Source of the DNA: Microbacterium sp. USTB-Y | Lineage (GTDB): Bacteria; Actinomycetota; Actinomycetes; Actinomycetales; Microbacteriaceae | Length of the DNA stretch: 64,000 bases | Assembly (NCBI RefSeq): GCF_023703415.1 | Contig: NZ_JAGMTU010000001.1 | Coordinates: 248,001 to 312,000 of the forward strand | Reading direction: 5' to 3' | Translations under genes and position numbers: made by a program | Shown here: positions 54,011 through 62,359 of the stretch, piece by piece | Numbering within the stretch: the first letter of the stretch is position 1 | How the letters are laid out: each line of letters starts with the position of its first letter | The notes under the pieces: generated by a model | What the model saw: only the letters and a program-made list of their open reading frames with translations | Told to the model about the DNA's origin: nothing | Database searches by the model: none

Positions 54011-54529
54011 TCAGTCGCAGCCGCAGCCGCCGGACGGCGTCTTCACCATGAAGCACACGTCGCAGATGCCGTAGTCGCGCTCCGCGAGCGGGGTCGCCTT
54101 CGGGGCGCGCGGCTCCGGCTTGGGCTTCGCCGCGGCGCGGGTGCCCGGGGCGCGGGTGCCCGCGGCGCGCGACGGACGGGCGACGCCCGCCGGCGCGCCC
54201 TGCAGCTCGCTCGGATGCGTGACGTAGAAGTACGGCGCCCGCCCCTCGCTGGGCGCGAGCGGCAGCACGCGTCCGGCGACGACGACCTGCTCGTCCTCGC
54301 CGAAGCCGTTCGTGTAGGTGCGCCCGATGTGCAGCGCCGCCCCCTCGCCACGCCGGATCGCCTCGATGTAGCGACCGCGGTCGATGAAGGTGCTGATGCC
54401 CACCGCCTCGACGATCGCGCGGATGAAGTCGTGGTTCACCGGATCGATGCGCTGACCGCGCAGCGCCTCGGCGAGGGACTTGTAGGGACGGGAGGTGCCG
54501 GTGGGGGTCGGGCCCTGGACTTCGTTCAT
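54011..54529 (-). CDS. Small conserved-type protein with C-terminal Cys motif, unknown function
   Basis: 172 aa. Residues 1-95 look folded (SLAEALRGQRIDPVNHDFIRA, STFIDRGRYIEAIRRGEGA, HIGRTYTNGFGEDEQVVVAG, YFYVTHPSELQG). Then a Pro/Ala/Arg/Lys linker, and a C-terminal CDVCFMV...GGCGCD cluster with four Cys that could bind zinc. ATG 54529 follows GGAGGGG. I do not recognise the family. The stop codon lies directly at the end of the 21-bp array. Confidence 0.75.
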   Translation of the reverse strand: MNEVQGPTPTGTSRPYKSLAEALRGQRIDPVNHDFIRAIVEAVGISTFIDRGRYIEAIRRGEGAALHIGRTYTNGFGEDEQVVVAGRVLPLAPSEGRAPYFYVTHPSELQGAPAGVARPSRAAGTRAPGTRAAAKPKPEPRAPKATPLAERDYGICDVCFMVKTPSGGCGCD

Positions 54530-54616
54530 CCCCTCCAGGATCCCACGTCCTGCTGCACGCGACCTGCACGTCCGCGCTCCGCCCGCGGGCGCGCGACTCC
54601 GACTCCGACTCCGTGC

Positions 54617-54622
54617 CAGACT
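54617..54622 (+). promoter_or_regulatory. -10 box CAGACT of a leaderless transcript
   Basis: CAGACT ends 6 nt before ATG 54629; weaker match to TANNNT than the others. Confidence 0.35.
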
Positions 54623-54628
54623 GGCGGC

Positions 54629-56107
54629 ATGCCCCGCGCCACCGTCATCGGCAGCGGACCGAACGGGCTCGCCGCCGCCGTCTCCCTCGCCCGCGCCGGC
54701 TATGCCGTCGAGGTCCTCGAGGCGGCCCCGACGATCGGCGGCGGCGTGCGCAGCGCGGCGTCGACCCTCCCCGGGTTCGTGCACGACGTCTGCTCGGCGG
54801 TGCACCCCGCGGCCTACTCCTCGCCGTTCCTGCGGGCCTTCGGCCGGGACCGCGTCGAGTGGATCATTCCCGAAGCGGCATATGCGCATCCCCTCGACGA
54901 CGGAAGGGCCGGCATCGCCTGGCACGACCTCGAGCGCACCGCCGACGCGCTCGGGCCGGACGCCCGGGCCTGGCGCGCACTGCTGCGTCCCCTGAGCACG
55001 CACATCGAGGGCCTGCTCGACGTGACCGGGGGGTCGCTGCTGCGGATCCCCCGGGATCCGGTCACGGCGGTGCGGTACGGGCTGCGGGTGCTGGAACAGG
55101 GATCGATGATGGCCCGGAGCACCTTCCGCACCGCCGAGGCGGCCGGGCTGGTCGCCGGCGTCGTCGCGCACGCGAACACGGCGCTGCCCGCGCTCAGCGG
55201 GGCCGCGGCCGGGCTCCTGCTCATGGCCCAGGCGCATGCAGGCGGCTGGGCGTATCCGCGCGGCGGCGCGCAGCGGATCGCCGACGCGCTGGCCGACGAC
55301 CTGCGCGCCCACGGCGGCGCGATCCGCACGGACGCCCCCGTGGCCGACCTCTCGGCGCTGGACTGGGGGGATCCGCACCGCGGCGATCTGCTGCTCCTCA
55401 ACACCGCACCGCGGCTCGCGCTCACGCTGCGCGACGTGCCGGCCCGGTACGCCTCGGCGATCCGGGCCTACCGCTACGGCCCCGCCGCCGCCAAGGTCGA
55501 CTTCGCCCTGGACGGGCCGGTGCCGTGGACGAACCGGGAGGTCGCCCTCGCCCCGACCGTGCACGTGGGCGGCACCCGCGAGGAGGTGTGGGCGAGCGAG
55601 AACGCCGTCGCCCAGGGGCGCGTCTCCGAACGGCCCTACGTGCTGGTCGCGCAGCCCTCCGTGCTCGACGACTCCCGGGCCCCGGCGGGGAAGCAGACGC
55701 TGTGGGCGTACATCCACGTGCCGGCGAACTCGGACGCGGATCCGACCGAGCTCGTCGTGCGGCAGATCGAGCGCTTCGCGCCCGGGTTCCGCGACCGCAT
55801 CCTGGCGAGCCAGGCGGTGCCCGCGCGGGAGCGCGTGCACCTCAATCCCGCGGAGATCGGGGGCGACATCTTCGGCGGCTCCTTCACGATGCGCCAGGCC
55901 GTGGTGCGCCCCGTGCTCTCGCCGGCCCCCTGGCGCACGCCGATGCCCGGGGTCTATCTCGCCTCCGCGGCGACCCCGCCCGGTCCCGGGGTGAACTTCC
56001 AGGCCGGCTGGCACGCGGCGCGCACGGCGCTGGCGGATGCGGGCGAGCGCGTCGACCTCGGAGACCTGTTCGGATCCGCGCCGGCGGGTCCGAACCATGG
56101 CGATTGA
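54629..56107 (+). CDS. Phytoene dehydrogenase-like NAD(P)/FAD oxidoreductase
   Basis: 492 aa. N-terminal dinucleotide fold ATVIGSGPNGLAAAVSLAR with EVLEAAPTIGGGVRS; middle region WAYPRGGAQRIADALADDL; C-terminal FAD motif TPMPGVYLASAATPPGPGVN. This is the COG1233 group related to CrtI/CrtO and found widely in actinobacteria outside carotenoid clusters; it is not the cluster desaturase, which starts at 63246. Probably a flavin-dependent oxidoreductase of a lipophilic compound; the substrate is unknown. Ends 27 bp before the ligase gene on the same strand. Confidence 0.85.
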   Translation: MPRATVIGSGPNGLAAAVSLARAGYAVEVLEAAPTIGGGVRSAASTLPGFVHDVCSAVHPAAYSSPFLRAFGRDRVEWIIPEAAYAHPLDDGRAGIAWHDLERTADALGPDARAWRALLRPLSTHIEGLLDVTGGSLLRIPRDPVTAVRYGLRVLEQGSMMARSTFRTAEAAGLVAGVVAHANTALPALSGAAAGLLLMAQAHAGGWAYPRGGAQRIADALADDLRAHGGAIRTDAPVADLSALDWGDPHRGDLLLLNTAPRLALTLRDVPARYASAIRAYRYGPAAAKVDFALDGPVPWTNREVALAPTVHVGGTREEVWASENAVAQGRVSERPYVLVAQPSVLDDSRAPAGKQTLWAYIHVPANSDADPTELVVRQIERFAPGFRDRILASQAVPARERVHLNPAEIGGDIFGGSFTMRQAVVRPVLSPAPWRTPMPGVYLASAATPPGPGVNFQAGWHAARTALADAGERVDLGDLFGSAPAGPNHGD

Positions 56108-56134
56108 AGCCTGTCGGGCGGCAGGATGGGATCC

Positions 56135-57178
56135 ATGCGCTACGAGATCCCCGCACCGATGCTCGCGAAGGCCGCCGCTTCCGTGCCCGAACCGGCGAAG
56201 TTCCCGGGCGGCCTGCTGTACGAGCCCAAATGGGACGGGTTCCGCGGACTGATCTCGTGGGACGGCGAGTCGGTCGAGATCGGCTCACGGGGCGCGAAGC
56301 CGCTGACGCGTTACTTCCCCGAGCTCGTGGAGGCGATCCCGCGCCTGCTGCCCGGTCCGTGCCTGCTCGACGGTGAGATCGTCGTCGCATCCGGACCGGC
56401 CGGTTCCCAGCGCCTGGACTGGGAGGCCCTGAGCCAGCGGATCCACCCCGCCGCGTCCCGGGTGCAGAAGCTCTCGGCGGAGACTCCGGCGATGTTCATC
56501 GCGTTCGACCTCCTCGCCGCGGGCGACGAGGACCTGCAGCCGCTCCCCTTCGGCGAGCGACGCGCACGCCTGGAGAGGCTGCTCGCCGACGTCCCGCACC
56601 CGCTGCACCTCACCCGCACCACGGCCGACCCGGTCACGGCCCGGCGCTGGCTCGCCGAGTTCGAGGGCGCCGGCCTCGACGGCGTCGTCGCGAAGCCCCT
56701 CGATCAGCCCTATGCGCCCAACAAGCGCACCCTGTTCAAGATCAAGCACGCCCGCACCGCCGACGTGGTCGCCCTCGGCTACCGGATCCACAAGAGCGGA
56801 TCCGGTGTCGGATCCCTCCTCGTCGGCCTCTACGGGGACGACGGCGTGCTGCGCCAGGTCGGCGGCGTCGCGGCCTGGAGCGACGCGATGCGGCAGCAGC
56901 TGGTCGACGACCTCGCGCCCCTCGTGGAGCGCGACGAGTCCGGCGCAGCCCTGACCGGCGACGGCGAGCGCTCCCGGTTCAGCGGCAGCAAGGACACCTC
57001 GTTCGTGCGGCTGCGTCCCGAGCGTGTGCTCGAGGTGCGCTACGACCAGCTCGAGGGCTGGCGGTTCCGCCACACCGTGCAGTTCGAGCGCTGGCGCGAC
57101 GACCGCGAGGCCCGCTCCTGCACCTACGAGCAGCTCGAGACCGTCGCCGGCTACGACCTCGGCGACGTCATCGACTGA
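56135..57178 (+). CDS. ATP-dependent DNA ligase (LigC / LigD ligase-domain type)
   Basis: 347 aa. Motif I EPKWDGFRG with the adenylated Lys, GSRGAK (motif Ia), CLLDGEIVV (III), FIAFDLLA (IIIa), LDGVVAKPLDQPYAPNKR (IV) and LFKIKHART (V), followed by an OB-fold domain ending EVRYDQLEGWRFRHTVQFERWR. It is the stand-alone version of the ligase part of LigD, used in non-homologous end joining and base-excision gap repair in actinobacteria. ATG 56135 lies 7 nt after CAGGAT; an ATG 9 nt upstream is less likely. Convergent with the PrimPol gene. Confidence 0.93.
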   Translation: MRYEIPAPMLAKAAASVPEPAKFPGGLLYEPKWDGFRGLISWDGESVEIGSRGAKPLTRYFPELVEAIPRLLPGPCLLDGEIVVASGPAGSQRLDWEALSQRIHPAASRVQKLSAETPAMFIAFDLLAAGDEDLQPLPFGERRARLERLLADVPHPLHLTRTTADPVTARRWLAEFEGAGLDGVVAKPLDQPYAPNKRTLFKIKHARTADVVALGYRIHKSGSGVGSLLVGLYGDDGVLRQVGGVAAWSDAMRQQLVDDLAPLVERDESGAALTGDGERSRFSGSKDTSFVRLRPERVLEVRYDQLEGWRFRHTVQFERWRDDREARSCTYEQLETVAGYDLGDVID

Positions 57179-57186
57179 GCCCCGTC

Positions 57187-57291
57187 GGGGTCGTTGAGCG
57201 ACCGCCGCGGGCGGAGCGAGACGAAACGCGGTCACTCGCGGGGAACCGCGTTTCGTCTCGGTCGGCTTCGCCGTCCTCGCTCAACGACCCC
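57187..57291. repeat. 105-bp imperfect palindrome between convergent repair genes
   Basis: Outer arms GGGGTCGTTGAGCGA (57187-57201) and its complement at 57277-57291; inner arms CGAGACGAAACGCGGT (57217-57232) and complement 57245-57260; 12-nt centre. The GGTCGTTGAGCGA...GAGACGAAACG wording is, from memory, a recurrent intergenic sequence in Microbacteriaceae and relatives. Probable bidirectional terminator built from a mobile or repetitive palindrome. Confidence 0.8.
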
Positions 57292-57306
57292 GGGAACGGT
57301 CGCCCG

Positions 57307-58368
57307 TCACTCCTCGACGCGCTCGCCGTTCTCGTCCCAGTGCGCGGCGACCTTCTTCGAGGGCTGCACACGAGGGGGCTCTCCGGGCATCTTGGGGAAC
57401 TCCGGCGGGAACGGCATCTCGCCGAGCCCGTTCTCCACGTCGCGCTCCCACCAGGCCAGGAGCGTGTCGATGCGGCCCGGGGCGTCCTGCATGCGCGCCC
57501 ACGGGTCGCCGACGTCGGCGAGGCGCTGCGGGACCGTGCGCACGGTGAACCGGGTCGGATCCACCCCGTCGAGCTCGTCCCACTCGATCGGGGTCGACAC
57601 CGTGGCGCCGGCCAGTGCGCGCGGGCTGTAGGCGCCGGCCATGGTGCGGTCGCGGTTGGCCTGGTTGAAGTCGACGAAGATGCGCTCCCCGCGCTCCTCC
57701 TTCCACCACGCCGTGGTGACGCGGTCGGGCATCCGCCTCTCCAGCTCGCGCCCCGCCGCGATCACGGCGTGCCGCACGGTCAGGAACTCCCACTCCGGGA
57801 CGATCGGGCAGAACACGTGCAGCCCGCGGTTGCCGCTGGTCTTGATGAAGGCCTCGAGCCCTGCTTCGCGCAGCACGGAGCGCAGCTCGTGCGCGGCAGG
57901 GATGGCCTCGGCGAAGCCCGTGCCCGGCTGCGGGTCGAGGTCGATGCGCAGCTCCACCGGGTTGTCCGTGTCCGATGCGAGCGAGGCCCAGGGGTGGAAC
58001 ACGACGGTGTTCATCTGCACGGCCCAGACGATGGCCGCCGCCTCGGTGAGCACGATCTGCGGATGCTTGCGGCCGGAGTTGTAGGTGCACATCACGCTCT
58101 GCACGAAGTCGGGCGTACCCTTGGGCGGGTTCTTCGAGAAGAAGCTCTCCCCGGAGATGCCGTCGCGGTACCGCTCGAGCGAGACGGGCCGGTCGCCGGT
58201 CGAGGCGAGGAACGGCGTCGCGACCGTCTGCACGTACTCGGCGAGCTCGGCCTTGGTGATGGGGCCGCCCTCCGCGTCCGGCCAGACCGCGCGGTTGGGG
58301 CTGGACAGATCCAGCGACCGCTCGCCCTCGGGCCCGGGGATGGTCAGCGTGATGCGCTCGGATGCCAT
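57307..58368 (-). CDS. LigD-type polymerase/primase domain protein (PrimPol)
   Basis: 353 aa AEP-superfamily polymerase, the equivalent of the polymerase domain of LigD. Motifs: LSSPNRAVWPDAEGGPITKAEL at the start (not fully spelled by catalytic residues), SLERYRDGISGESFFSKN, ELRIDLDPQPGTGF with the catalytic Asp-x-Asp, TSGNRGLHVFCPI, and VDFNQANRDRTMAGAYS. It fills gaps with NTPs or dNTPs during end joining, together with a Ku protein (not in the window) and the convergent ligase. ATG 58368 is 6 nt after TAGGGT (58380-58375), so leaderless. Confidence 0.93.
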   Translation of the reverse strand: MASERITLTIPGPEGERSLDLSSPNRAVWPDAEGGPITKAELAEYVQTVATPFLASTGDRPVSLERYRDGISGESFFSKNPPKGTPDFVQSVMCTYNSGRKHPQIVLTEAAAIVWAVQMNTVVFHPWASLASDTDNPVELRIDLDPQPGTGFAEAIPAAHELRSVLREAGLEAFIKTSGNRGLHVFCPIVPEWEFLTVRHAVIAAGRELERRMPDRVTTAWWKEERGERIFVDFNQANRDRTMAGAYSPRALAGATVSTPIEWDELDGVDPTRFTVRTVPQRLADVGDPWARMQDAPGRIDTLLAWWERDVENGLGEMPFPPEFPKMPGEPPRVQPSKKVAAHWDENGERVEE

Positions 58369-58432
58369 GAGTCGACCCTAGGGCGCGCCGCCGACGCCGC
58401 GCCAGCGTCCGCGGGCCGCGGTGCCCTCGCCC

Positions 58433-59323
58433 TCAGCGCAGCACGTGACCGGCCTCGGCGCGGATCTCCGCCGCGATCGCATCCAGCAGCTCGGAGCGCA
58501 GGTTCCACTGCTGCCAGTACAGCGGCGACGCGAGCTCGCCGTCGTCGAGCCGCACCAGGCGCCCATCGGCGAGGCCCGCCTCGGCGTGCGGCACGGGCAG
58601 CAGCGCCCAGCCCAGGCCGAGCTCGACGGCGACAGAGAAGTCCGCCGACGCCGGCACGTGGTGGCGCGGCACGGGCCAGGGATCCACCCCGCGCTCGCGC
58701 AGCCAGTCCTGCTGCAGCACGTCGCGGCGGTCGAAGTCGACGAAGGGCGCCCGGGCGAGCGCGGCGGCGGTCACCCCGTCGGCGAACCACCGGCGGGCGA
58801 ACCCCGGCGATGCCGCGGCCACGTAGCGCAGGGCGCCGAGGGCCTCCACCCGGCAGCCGCCGACCGGCTCCGACTCGCTGGTCACCGCGGCCATCACCGC
58901 GCCGGACTCGAGCAGCCGGGCCGTGAAGTTCTGGTCGTCGCGATGCAGGTCGAACTCCACGTCATGGCGGGCGGACAGCCGCGCGAGCGGCGCGAGGAAC
59001 CACGTCGCCATCGAGTCGGCGTTGACGGCGAGGGGGATGCGCACCCTGGCGCCTTCAGCCTCGCCGGCGAGCCCGGATCCCGTGATCGCATCCCGCTCGA
59101 GGAGCGCGACCTGGCGTCCGAACCGCGCCACCGCCTCCCCCGCCTCGGTCGCGCGCGCGGGCTTGCTGCGTACGAGCAGGATCCGGCCGAGCTGCTGCTC
59201 GAGCGTCTTGACGCGCTGGCTCACGGCGGACGGCGTCACGAGCAGCCTCCGCGCCGCGCCCTCGAAGCTGCCATCGTCGAGCACGGCGGCCACGGTGCGC
59301 GCCGCCTCCGGATCCACCTGCAC
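58433..59323 (-). CDS. lysG: LysR-family regulator, LysG/ArgP type
   Basis: 296 aa. N-terminal winged helix (VAAVLDDGSFEGAARRLLVT then PSAVSQRVKTLEQQLGRILL) and effector domain (IPLAVNADSMATWFLAPLAR, typical of ArgP/LysG/IciA). In Corynebacterium LysG with lysine or arginine bound activates the divergent lysE exporter gene, exactly the arrangement seen here. GTG 59323 is 7 nt after TAGGAT (59336-59331). The 70-bp divergent region (59324-59393) must contain the LysG binding site; it has a low-GC stretch CTAATCTGGCTTAAGGAATG. Confidence 0.92.
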   Translation of the reverse strand: MQVDPEAARTVAAVLDDGSFEGAARRLLVTPSAVSQRVKTLEQQLGRILLVRSKPARATEAGEAVARFGRQVALLERDAITGSGLAGEAEGARVRIPLAVNADSMATWFLAPLARLSARHDVEFDLHRDDQNFTARLLESGAVMAAVTSESEPVGGCRVEALGALRYVAAASPGFARRWFADGVTAAALARAPFVDFDRRDVLQQDWLRERGVDPWPVPRHHVPASADFSVAVELGLGWALLPVPHAEAGLADGRLVRLDDGELASPLYWQQWNLRSELLDAIAAEIRAEAGHVLR

Positions 59324-59393
59324 ATCAGAGATCCTAATCTGGCTTAAGGAATGTTCGCTGGTACTGAAGTTCCGCGGCCCGTATCGTCATTCC
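59324..59393. promoter_or_regulatory. lysG/lysE divergent control region
   Basis: 70 bp with two oppositely directed -10 boxes (TAGGAT leftward at 59336-59331, TATCGT rightward at 59382-59387), each 6-7 nt from its start codon, so both genes appear leaderless. The AT-richer centre is the likely LysG site. Confidence 0.65.
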
Positions 59394-60056
59394 GTGCTCA
59401 CCCTGCTCTCCGGCCTCGGACTCATGTTCTCGCTCATCGTCGCCGTCGGCGCCCAGAACGTCTACGTGCTGCGCCAGGGACTGCGCCGCGAGCACGTGCT
59501 GTCCGCGGTGCTGATCTGCGCGGCCTCGGACGCCGCACTCGTGCTGGCCGGAACCGCGGGGCTCGGCTACCTCGTCAAGACGCTGCCGTGGCTGATCGTC
59601 GTGGCCCGGTGGGCGGGCGCGATCTCGCTCATCGTGTACGGGATCCTCGCCGCGCGGCGTGCGTGGGCCTCAGGGGGCGAGGCCCTCATCGCCGATGGCG
59701 CGGAACCCGCGACCGATGCGGCCGGCGGCCGGGGCACGGCGACCCTCACCCGCACCGCACCGCTCGCGCCGGTGATCCTGGCCACGCTGGCCTTCACCTG
59801 GCTCAACCCGAACGTCTACCTCGACACGGTCCTGCTCATCGGCGGCATCGCCGCCACGCACGGCGACGGCCGGTGGCTGTTCGCGGCCGGCGCGATCCTC
59901 GCCAGCGTCACGTGGTTCTTCGCGCTCGGCTACGGTGCGCGCCACCTTGGACGCTGGCTGCGCACCCCGCGCGCCTGGCGGATCCTGGACACGGGCATCG
60001 CGGTGCTGCTCGTGGTGATGGGCGTCGCGCTCGTGCTCCCGGTCTTCTTCGGCTGA
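59394..60056 (+). CDS. lysE: LysE-family basic amino acid exporter
   Basis: 220 aa with about six hydrophobic segments. The start LLSGLGLMFSLIVAVGAQNVYVLRQGLRREHV is the LysE/ArgO signature; AFTWLNPNVYLDTVLLIG carries the conserved Asn-Pro. Exports L-lysine/L-arginine when the cell accumulates them, for example from peptide uptake. GTG 59394 was chosen from the -10 box and the family N terminus. Confidence 0.93.
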   Translation: MLTLLSGLGLMFSLIVAVGAQNVYVLRQGLRREHVLSAVLICAASDAALVLAGTAGLGYLVKTLPWLIVVARWAGAISLIVYGILAARRAWASGGEALIADGAEPATDAAGGRGTATLTRTAPLAPVILATLAFTWLNPNVYLDTVLLIGGIAATHGDGRWLFAAGAILASVTWFFALGYGARHLGRWLRTPRAWRILDTGIAVLLVVMGVALVLPVFFG

Positions 60057-60074
60057 GCGGCGCGACTCCCTCGG

Positions 60075-60680
60075 TCAGCCGTTCTCGGAGCCCGTCCCGC
60101 CCAGGGCGTCTGCTCCCCCCTCGGACGAGGGTCCGGATCCGTCCTCCTCGGTGGTGGCGAGCTCGCGCAGGAACCGCGTGACGACGCCGCGCTCCTCCGA
60201 GGACAGCCGGGCGGCGACGTCGAAACGCCGCGCATGCAGGCGACCCACGCTCTCGCGCGCCGCGAGGCGCGTCTCGGGCGTGACCGTGAGCACGATCGCA
60301 CGCCGGTCGCCCGGATGGGGCCGGCGCTCCACATGACCTCCGTGCTCGAGGCGATCGAGCATCTTCGTCGTCGCCGCGCTGCTGATGCCGAGATGGTCGG
60401 CGACGGCCCTGGCGGTCACGAGTTCACCCGCGTTCTCCGAAGCGATGAGGAGGCGCAGCGCGCGCATGTCGTTCTCGTTCAGCTTCATGTAGCGCCGTGA
60501 GGCCTCGCTCATCCGTGCGGCGGCACGGTGCCAGGCGCGCAGCGCCGACATCAGGTCGACGATCTCGTCGACCTCGCCATCGGAGAGATGGGCGCGGTGC
60601 ACGAGCTCCCTGCGGGGATCGATGAGTCGCGGATCGACCATGGCGCGGTCGATGCGGCGCTGGGACTCGGGGACTTCCAC
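60075..60680 (-). CDS. MarR-family regulator, CrtR-like
   Basis: 201 aa. MarR winged helix: NENDMRALRLLIASENAGEL, VADHLGISSAATTKMLDRLE, HGGHVERRPHPGDRRAIVLTVT, with N-terminal and C-terminal dimerisation helices. It is divergent from the carotenoid operon, as is CrtR of Corynebacterium glutamicum, which represses crt genes and is released by geranylgeranyl-PP. GTG 60680 follows TAGAGT (60692-60687) by 6 nt; this -10 box is inside a perfect palindrome, so the gene is probably autorepressed. Confidence 0.9.
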   Translation of the reverse strand: MEVPESQRRIDRAMVDPRLIDPRRELVHRAHLSDGEVDEIVDLMSALRAWHRAAARMSEASRRYMKLNENDMRALRLLIASENAGELVTARAVADHLGISSAATTKMLDRLEHGGHVERRPHPGDRRAIVLTVTPETRLAARESVGRLHARRFDVAARLSSEERGVVTRFLRELATTEEDGSGPSSEGGADALGGTGSENG

Positions 60681-60685
60681 GGGAG

Positions 60686-60704
60686 GACTCTATGCCATAG
60701 AGTC
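60686..60704. promoter_or_regulatory. Palindromic operator of the MarR/CrtR-like regulator
   Basis: GACTCTATG-C-CATAGAGTC is a perfect 19-bp inverted repeat covering the -10 box of the regulator gene in the 72-bp divergent region. Confidence 0.8.
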
Positions 60705-60709
60705 TATTC

Positions 60710-60737
60710 CTAACAAGGTTAGTAAATTTCTCGGTTA
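60710..60737. promoter_or_regulatory. crt promoter region with further repeats
   Basis: CTAAC-AAG-GTTAG (60710-60722) is a second, smaller inverted repeat, and GGTTAG occurs twice (60717 and 60733) as a direct repeat in an AT-rich stretch right before the idi ribosome site. Likely contains the crt promoter and a second regulator contact. Confidence 0.5.
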
Positions 60738-60752
60738 GCAAAAGGAGCCCCG

Positions 60753-61307
60753 ATGACCCCCGACGTCGAGATGGTCGTACTCCTCAACGCCGAGGGAGCG
60801 CAGATCGGCACCGCCCCGAAGAGCACGGTGCACGGCGCCGACACGCGCCTGCACCTCGCGTTCTCCTGCCATGTCTTCGACCCGCGCGGCCGGCTGCTCG
60901 TCACCCGCCGTGCGCTCACGAAGGCCGCCTGGCCGGGCGTCTGGACGAACTCGTTCTGCGGCCACCCCGCTCCCGGCGAGGGGCTGGTGGCGGCGGTGCG
61001 CCGCCGGGCCGAGTATGAGCTCGGGATCGCCCTCGACTCCGTCGACCCGGTGCTGCCGTTCTTCCGCTACCGCGCCACCGACGCCACAGGCATCGTGGAG
61101 AACGAGATCTGCCCGGTGTACCTGGCGGTCACCTCGGACACCCCGCGCCCTCACCCGGACGAGGTCGTCGAGCACCGCTGGGTGGATCCGGACGATCTCG
61201 CCGAGTCGGTGCGCCGCACCCCCTGGGCGTTCAGCCCCTGGCTCGTGCTCCAGGCGCAGCTGCTGCCCTTCCTGGGCGGGCGCGGGCTCGAGGAGCTCGC
61301 CTCATGA
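60753..61307 (+). CDS. idi: Isopentenyl-diphosphate delta-isomerase, type I
   Basis: 184 aa, Nudix-fold enzyme interconverting IPP and DMAPP, supplying the starter for geranylgeranyl-PP. Active-site Cys in TNSFCGHPAPGE, metal-binding His in HLAFSCHVFD, and the ENEICPVYL motif with catalytic Glu. ATG 60753 follows AAAAGGAG. First gene of the carotenoid operon; overlaps crtE by 4 nt. Confidence 0.96.
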   Translation: MTPDVEMVVLLNAEGAQIGTAPKSTVHGADTRLHLAFSCHVFDPRGRLLVTRRALTKAAWPGVWTNSFCGHPAPGEGLVAAVRRRAEYELGIALDSVDPVLPFFRYRATDATGIVENEICPVYLAVTSDTPRPHPDEVVEHRWVDPDDLAESVRRTPWAFSPWLVLQAQLLPFLGGRGLEELAS

Positions 61308-62359
61308 CGGGCAGAGCCGTCGCGGAGGACCTGCTCGCGGAGGTCGAGACCGTGATCGACCGGGTCTTCCAGGACGCGGGAGGTCGGCTCGGCGACCTCG
61401 CCGGCTTCGACGCGGTCTGGGAGGAGGCCCGCCAGGGCGCGGCGGGCGGCAAGCTCCTGCGCCCCCGCCTCCTGCTCGCGGCGCAGGGAGCGTTTGCCGG
61501 CGAGCCCGCGGAGAGCGCCGTCCACGCCGCCGCCGCGCTCGAGCTGCTCCATCTCGCCTTCCTCCTCCACGACGACGTGATCGACCGCGACGTCCTGCGG
61601 CGGGGCGAGCCCAACCTGATCGCCCGCCGGAGAGACGCCGCGCAGGCGGCGGGTGCCGACGAGGCCGGCGCGCTCCGCTACGGCGACAGCTGCGCGATCC
61701 TCGCGGGCGACCTCCTTCTCTCCGCCGCGCATCGCCTCATCGCCGAGCTCGACGCCCCCACAGCGCATCGCAGGGCGCTCCTCGCCGTCCTGGGCGACGC
61801 GATCGAGGCCGCGGCCGTCGGCGAGCACGCCGACGTCGTCCTCGGACTCCGCGGCGATGCCGACGAGGAGGCGGTCCTGCGCACCATGGAGCACAAGACC
61901 GCCCGCTACTCGTTCAGCGCCCCGCTCCGGATGGGCGCCCTGCTCGGCGGGGCGGACCCCGCCGCGATCGACACGCTGGGCTTCATCGGGACGACGATCG
62001 GCATCGCCTTCCAGGCGAGGGACGACGTGCTCGGCGTCTTCGGCGATCCCGAGCGCACCGGCAAGTCCGTGCTCTCCGACCTCCGCGAGGGCAAGGTCAC
62101 GCTGCTCGTCGCGCACTCCCGCAGCCATGCGTCCTGGCGGGAGGCGTCCGCGCTGTTCGGCGATCCCGGCCTCGACGAGCGCGGCGCCGCCGTGCTCCGG
62201 ACCGCGATCGTGGAGTCGGGCGGCCTGGCCCGCACCGAGGCCGCGATCTCCGGTCTGGTCGCCGAGGCACGTGCCGCCCTCCTGTTCTCCGCGCTCCCCG
62301 CCCCGCTGATCGCCGAGCTCGAGAGCGTCATCGCCCGCGCGACGGAGCGCACCCGATGA
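61304..62359 (+). CDS. crtE: Geranylgeranyl diphosphate synthase
   Basis: 351 aa trans-prenyltransferase. First Asp-rich motif LLHDDVIDRD, second Asp-rich motif FQARDDVLGVFGDPE, and RTGKSVLSDLREGKVTLL; substrate Lys/Arg in GGKLLRPRLLL. Makes C20-PP from IPP and DMAPP, the substrate for CrtB. Overlaps idi and crtB by 4 nt each, so all are translated together. Confidence 0.95.
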   Translation: MTGRAVAEDLLAEVETVIDRVFQDAGGRLGDLAGFDAVWEEARQGAAGGKLLRPRLLLAAQGAFAGEPAESAVHAAAALELLHLAFLLHDDVIDRDVLRRGEPNLIARRRDAAQAAGADEAGALRYGDSCAILAGDLLLSAAHRLIAELDAPTAHRRALLAVLGDAIEAAAVGEHADVVLGLRGDADEEAVLRTMEHKTARYSFSAPLRMGALLGGADPAAIDTLGFIGTTIGIAFQARDDVLGVFGDPERTGKSVLSDLREGKVTLLVAHSRSHASWREASALFGDPGLDERGAAVLRTAIVESGGLARTEAAISGLVAEARAALLFSALPAPLIAELESVIARATERTR

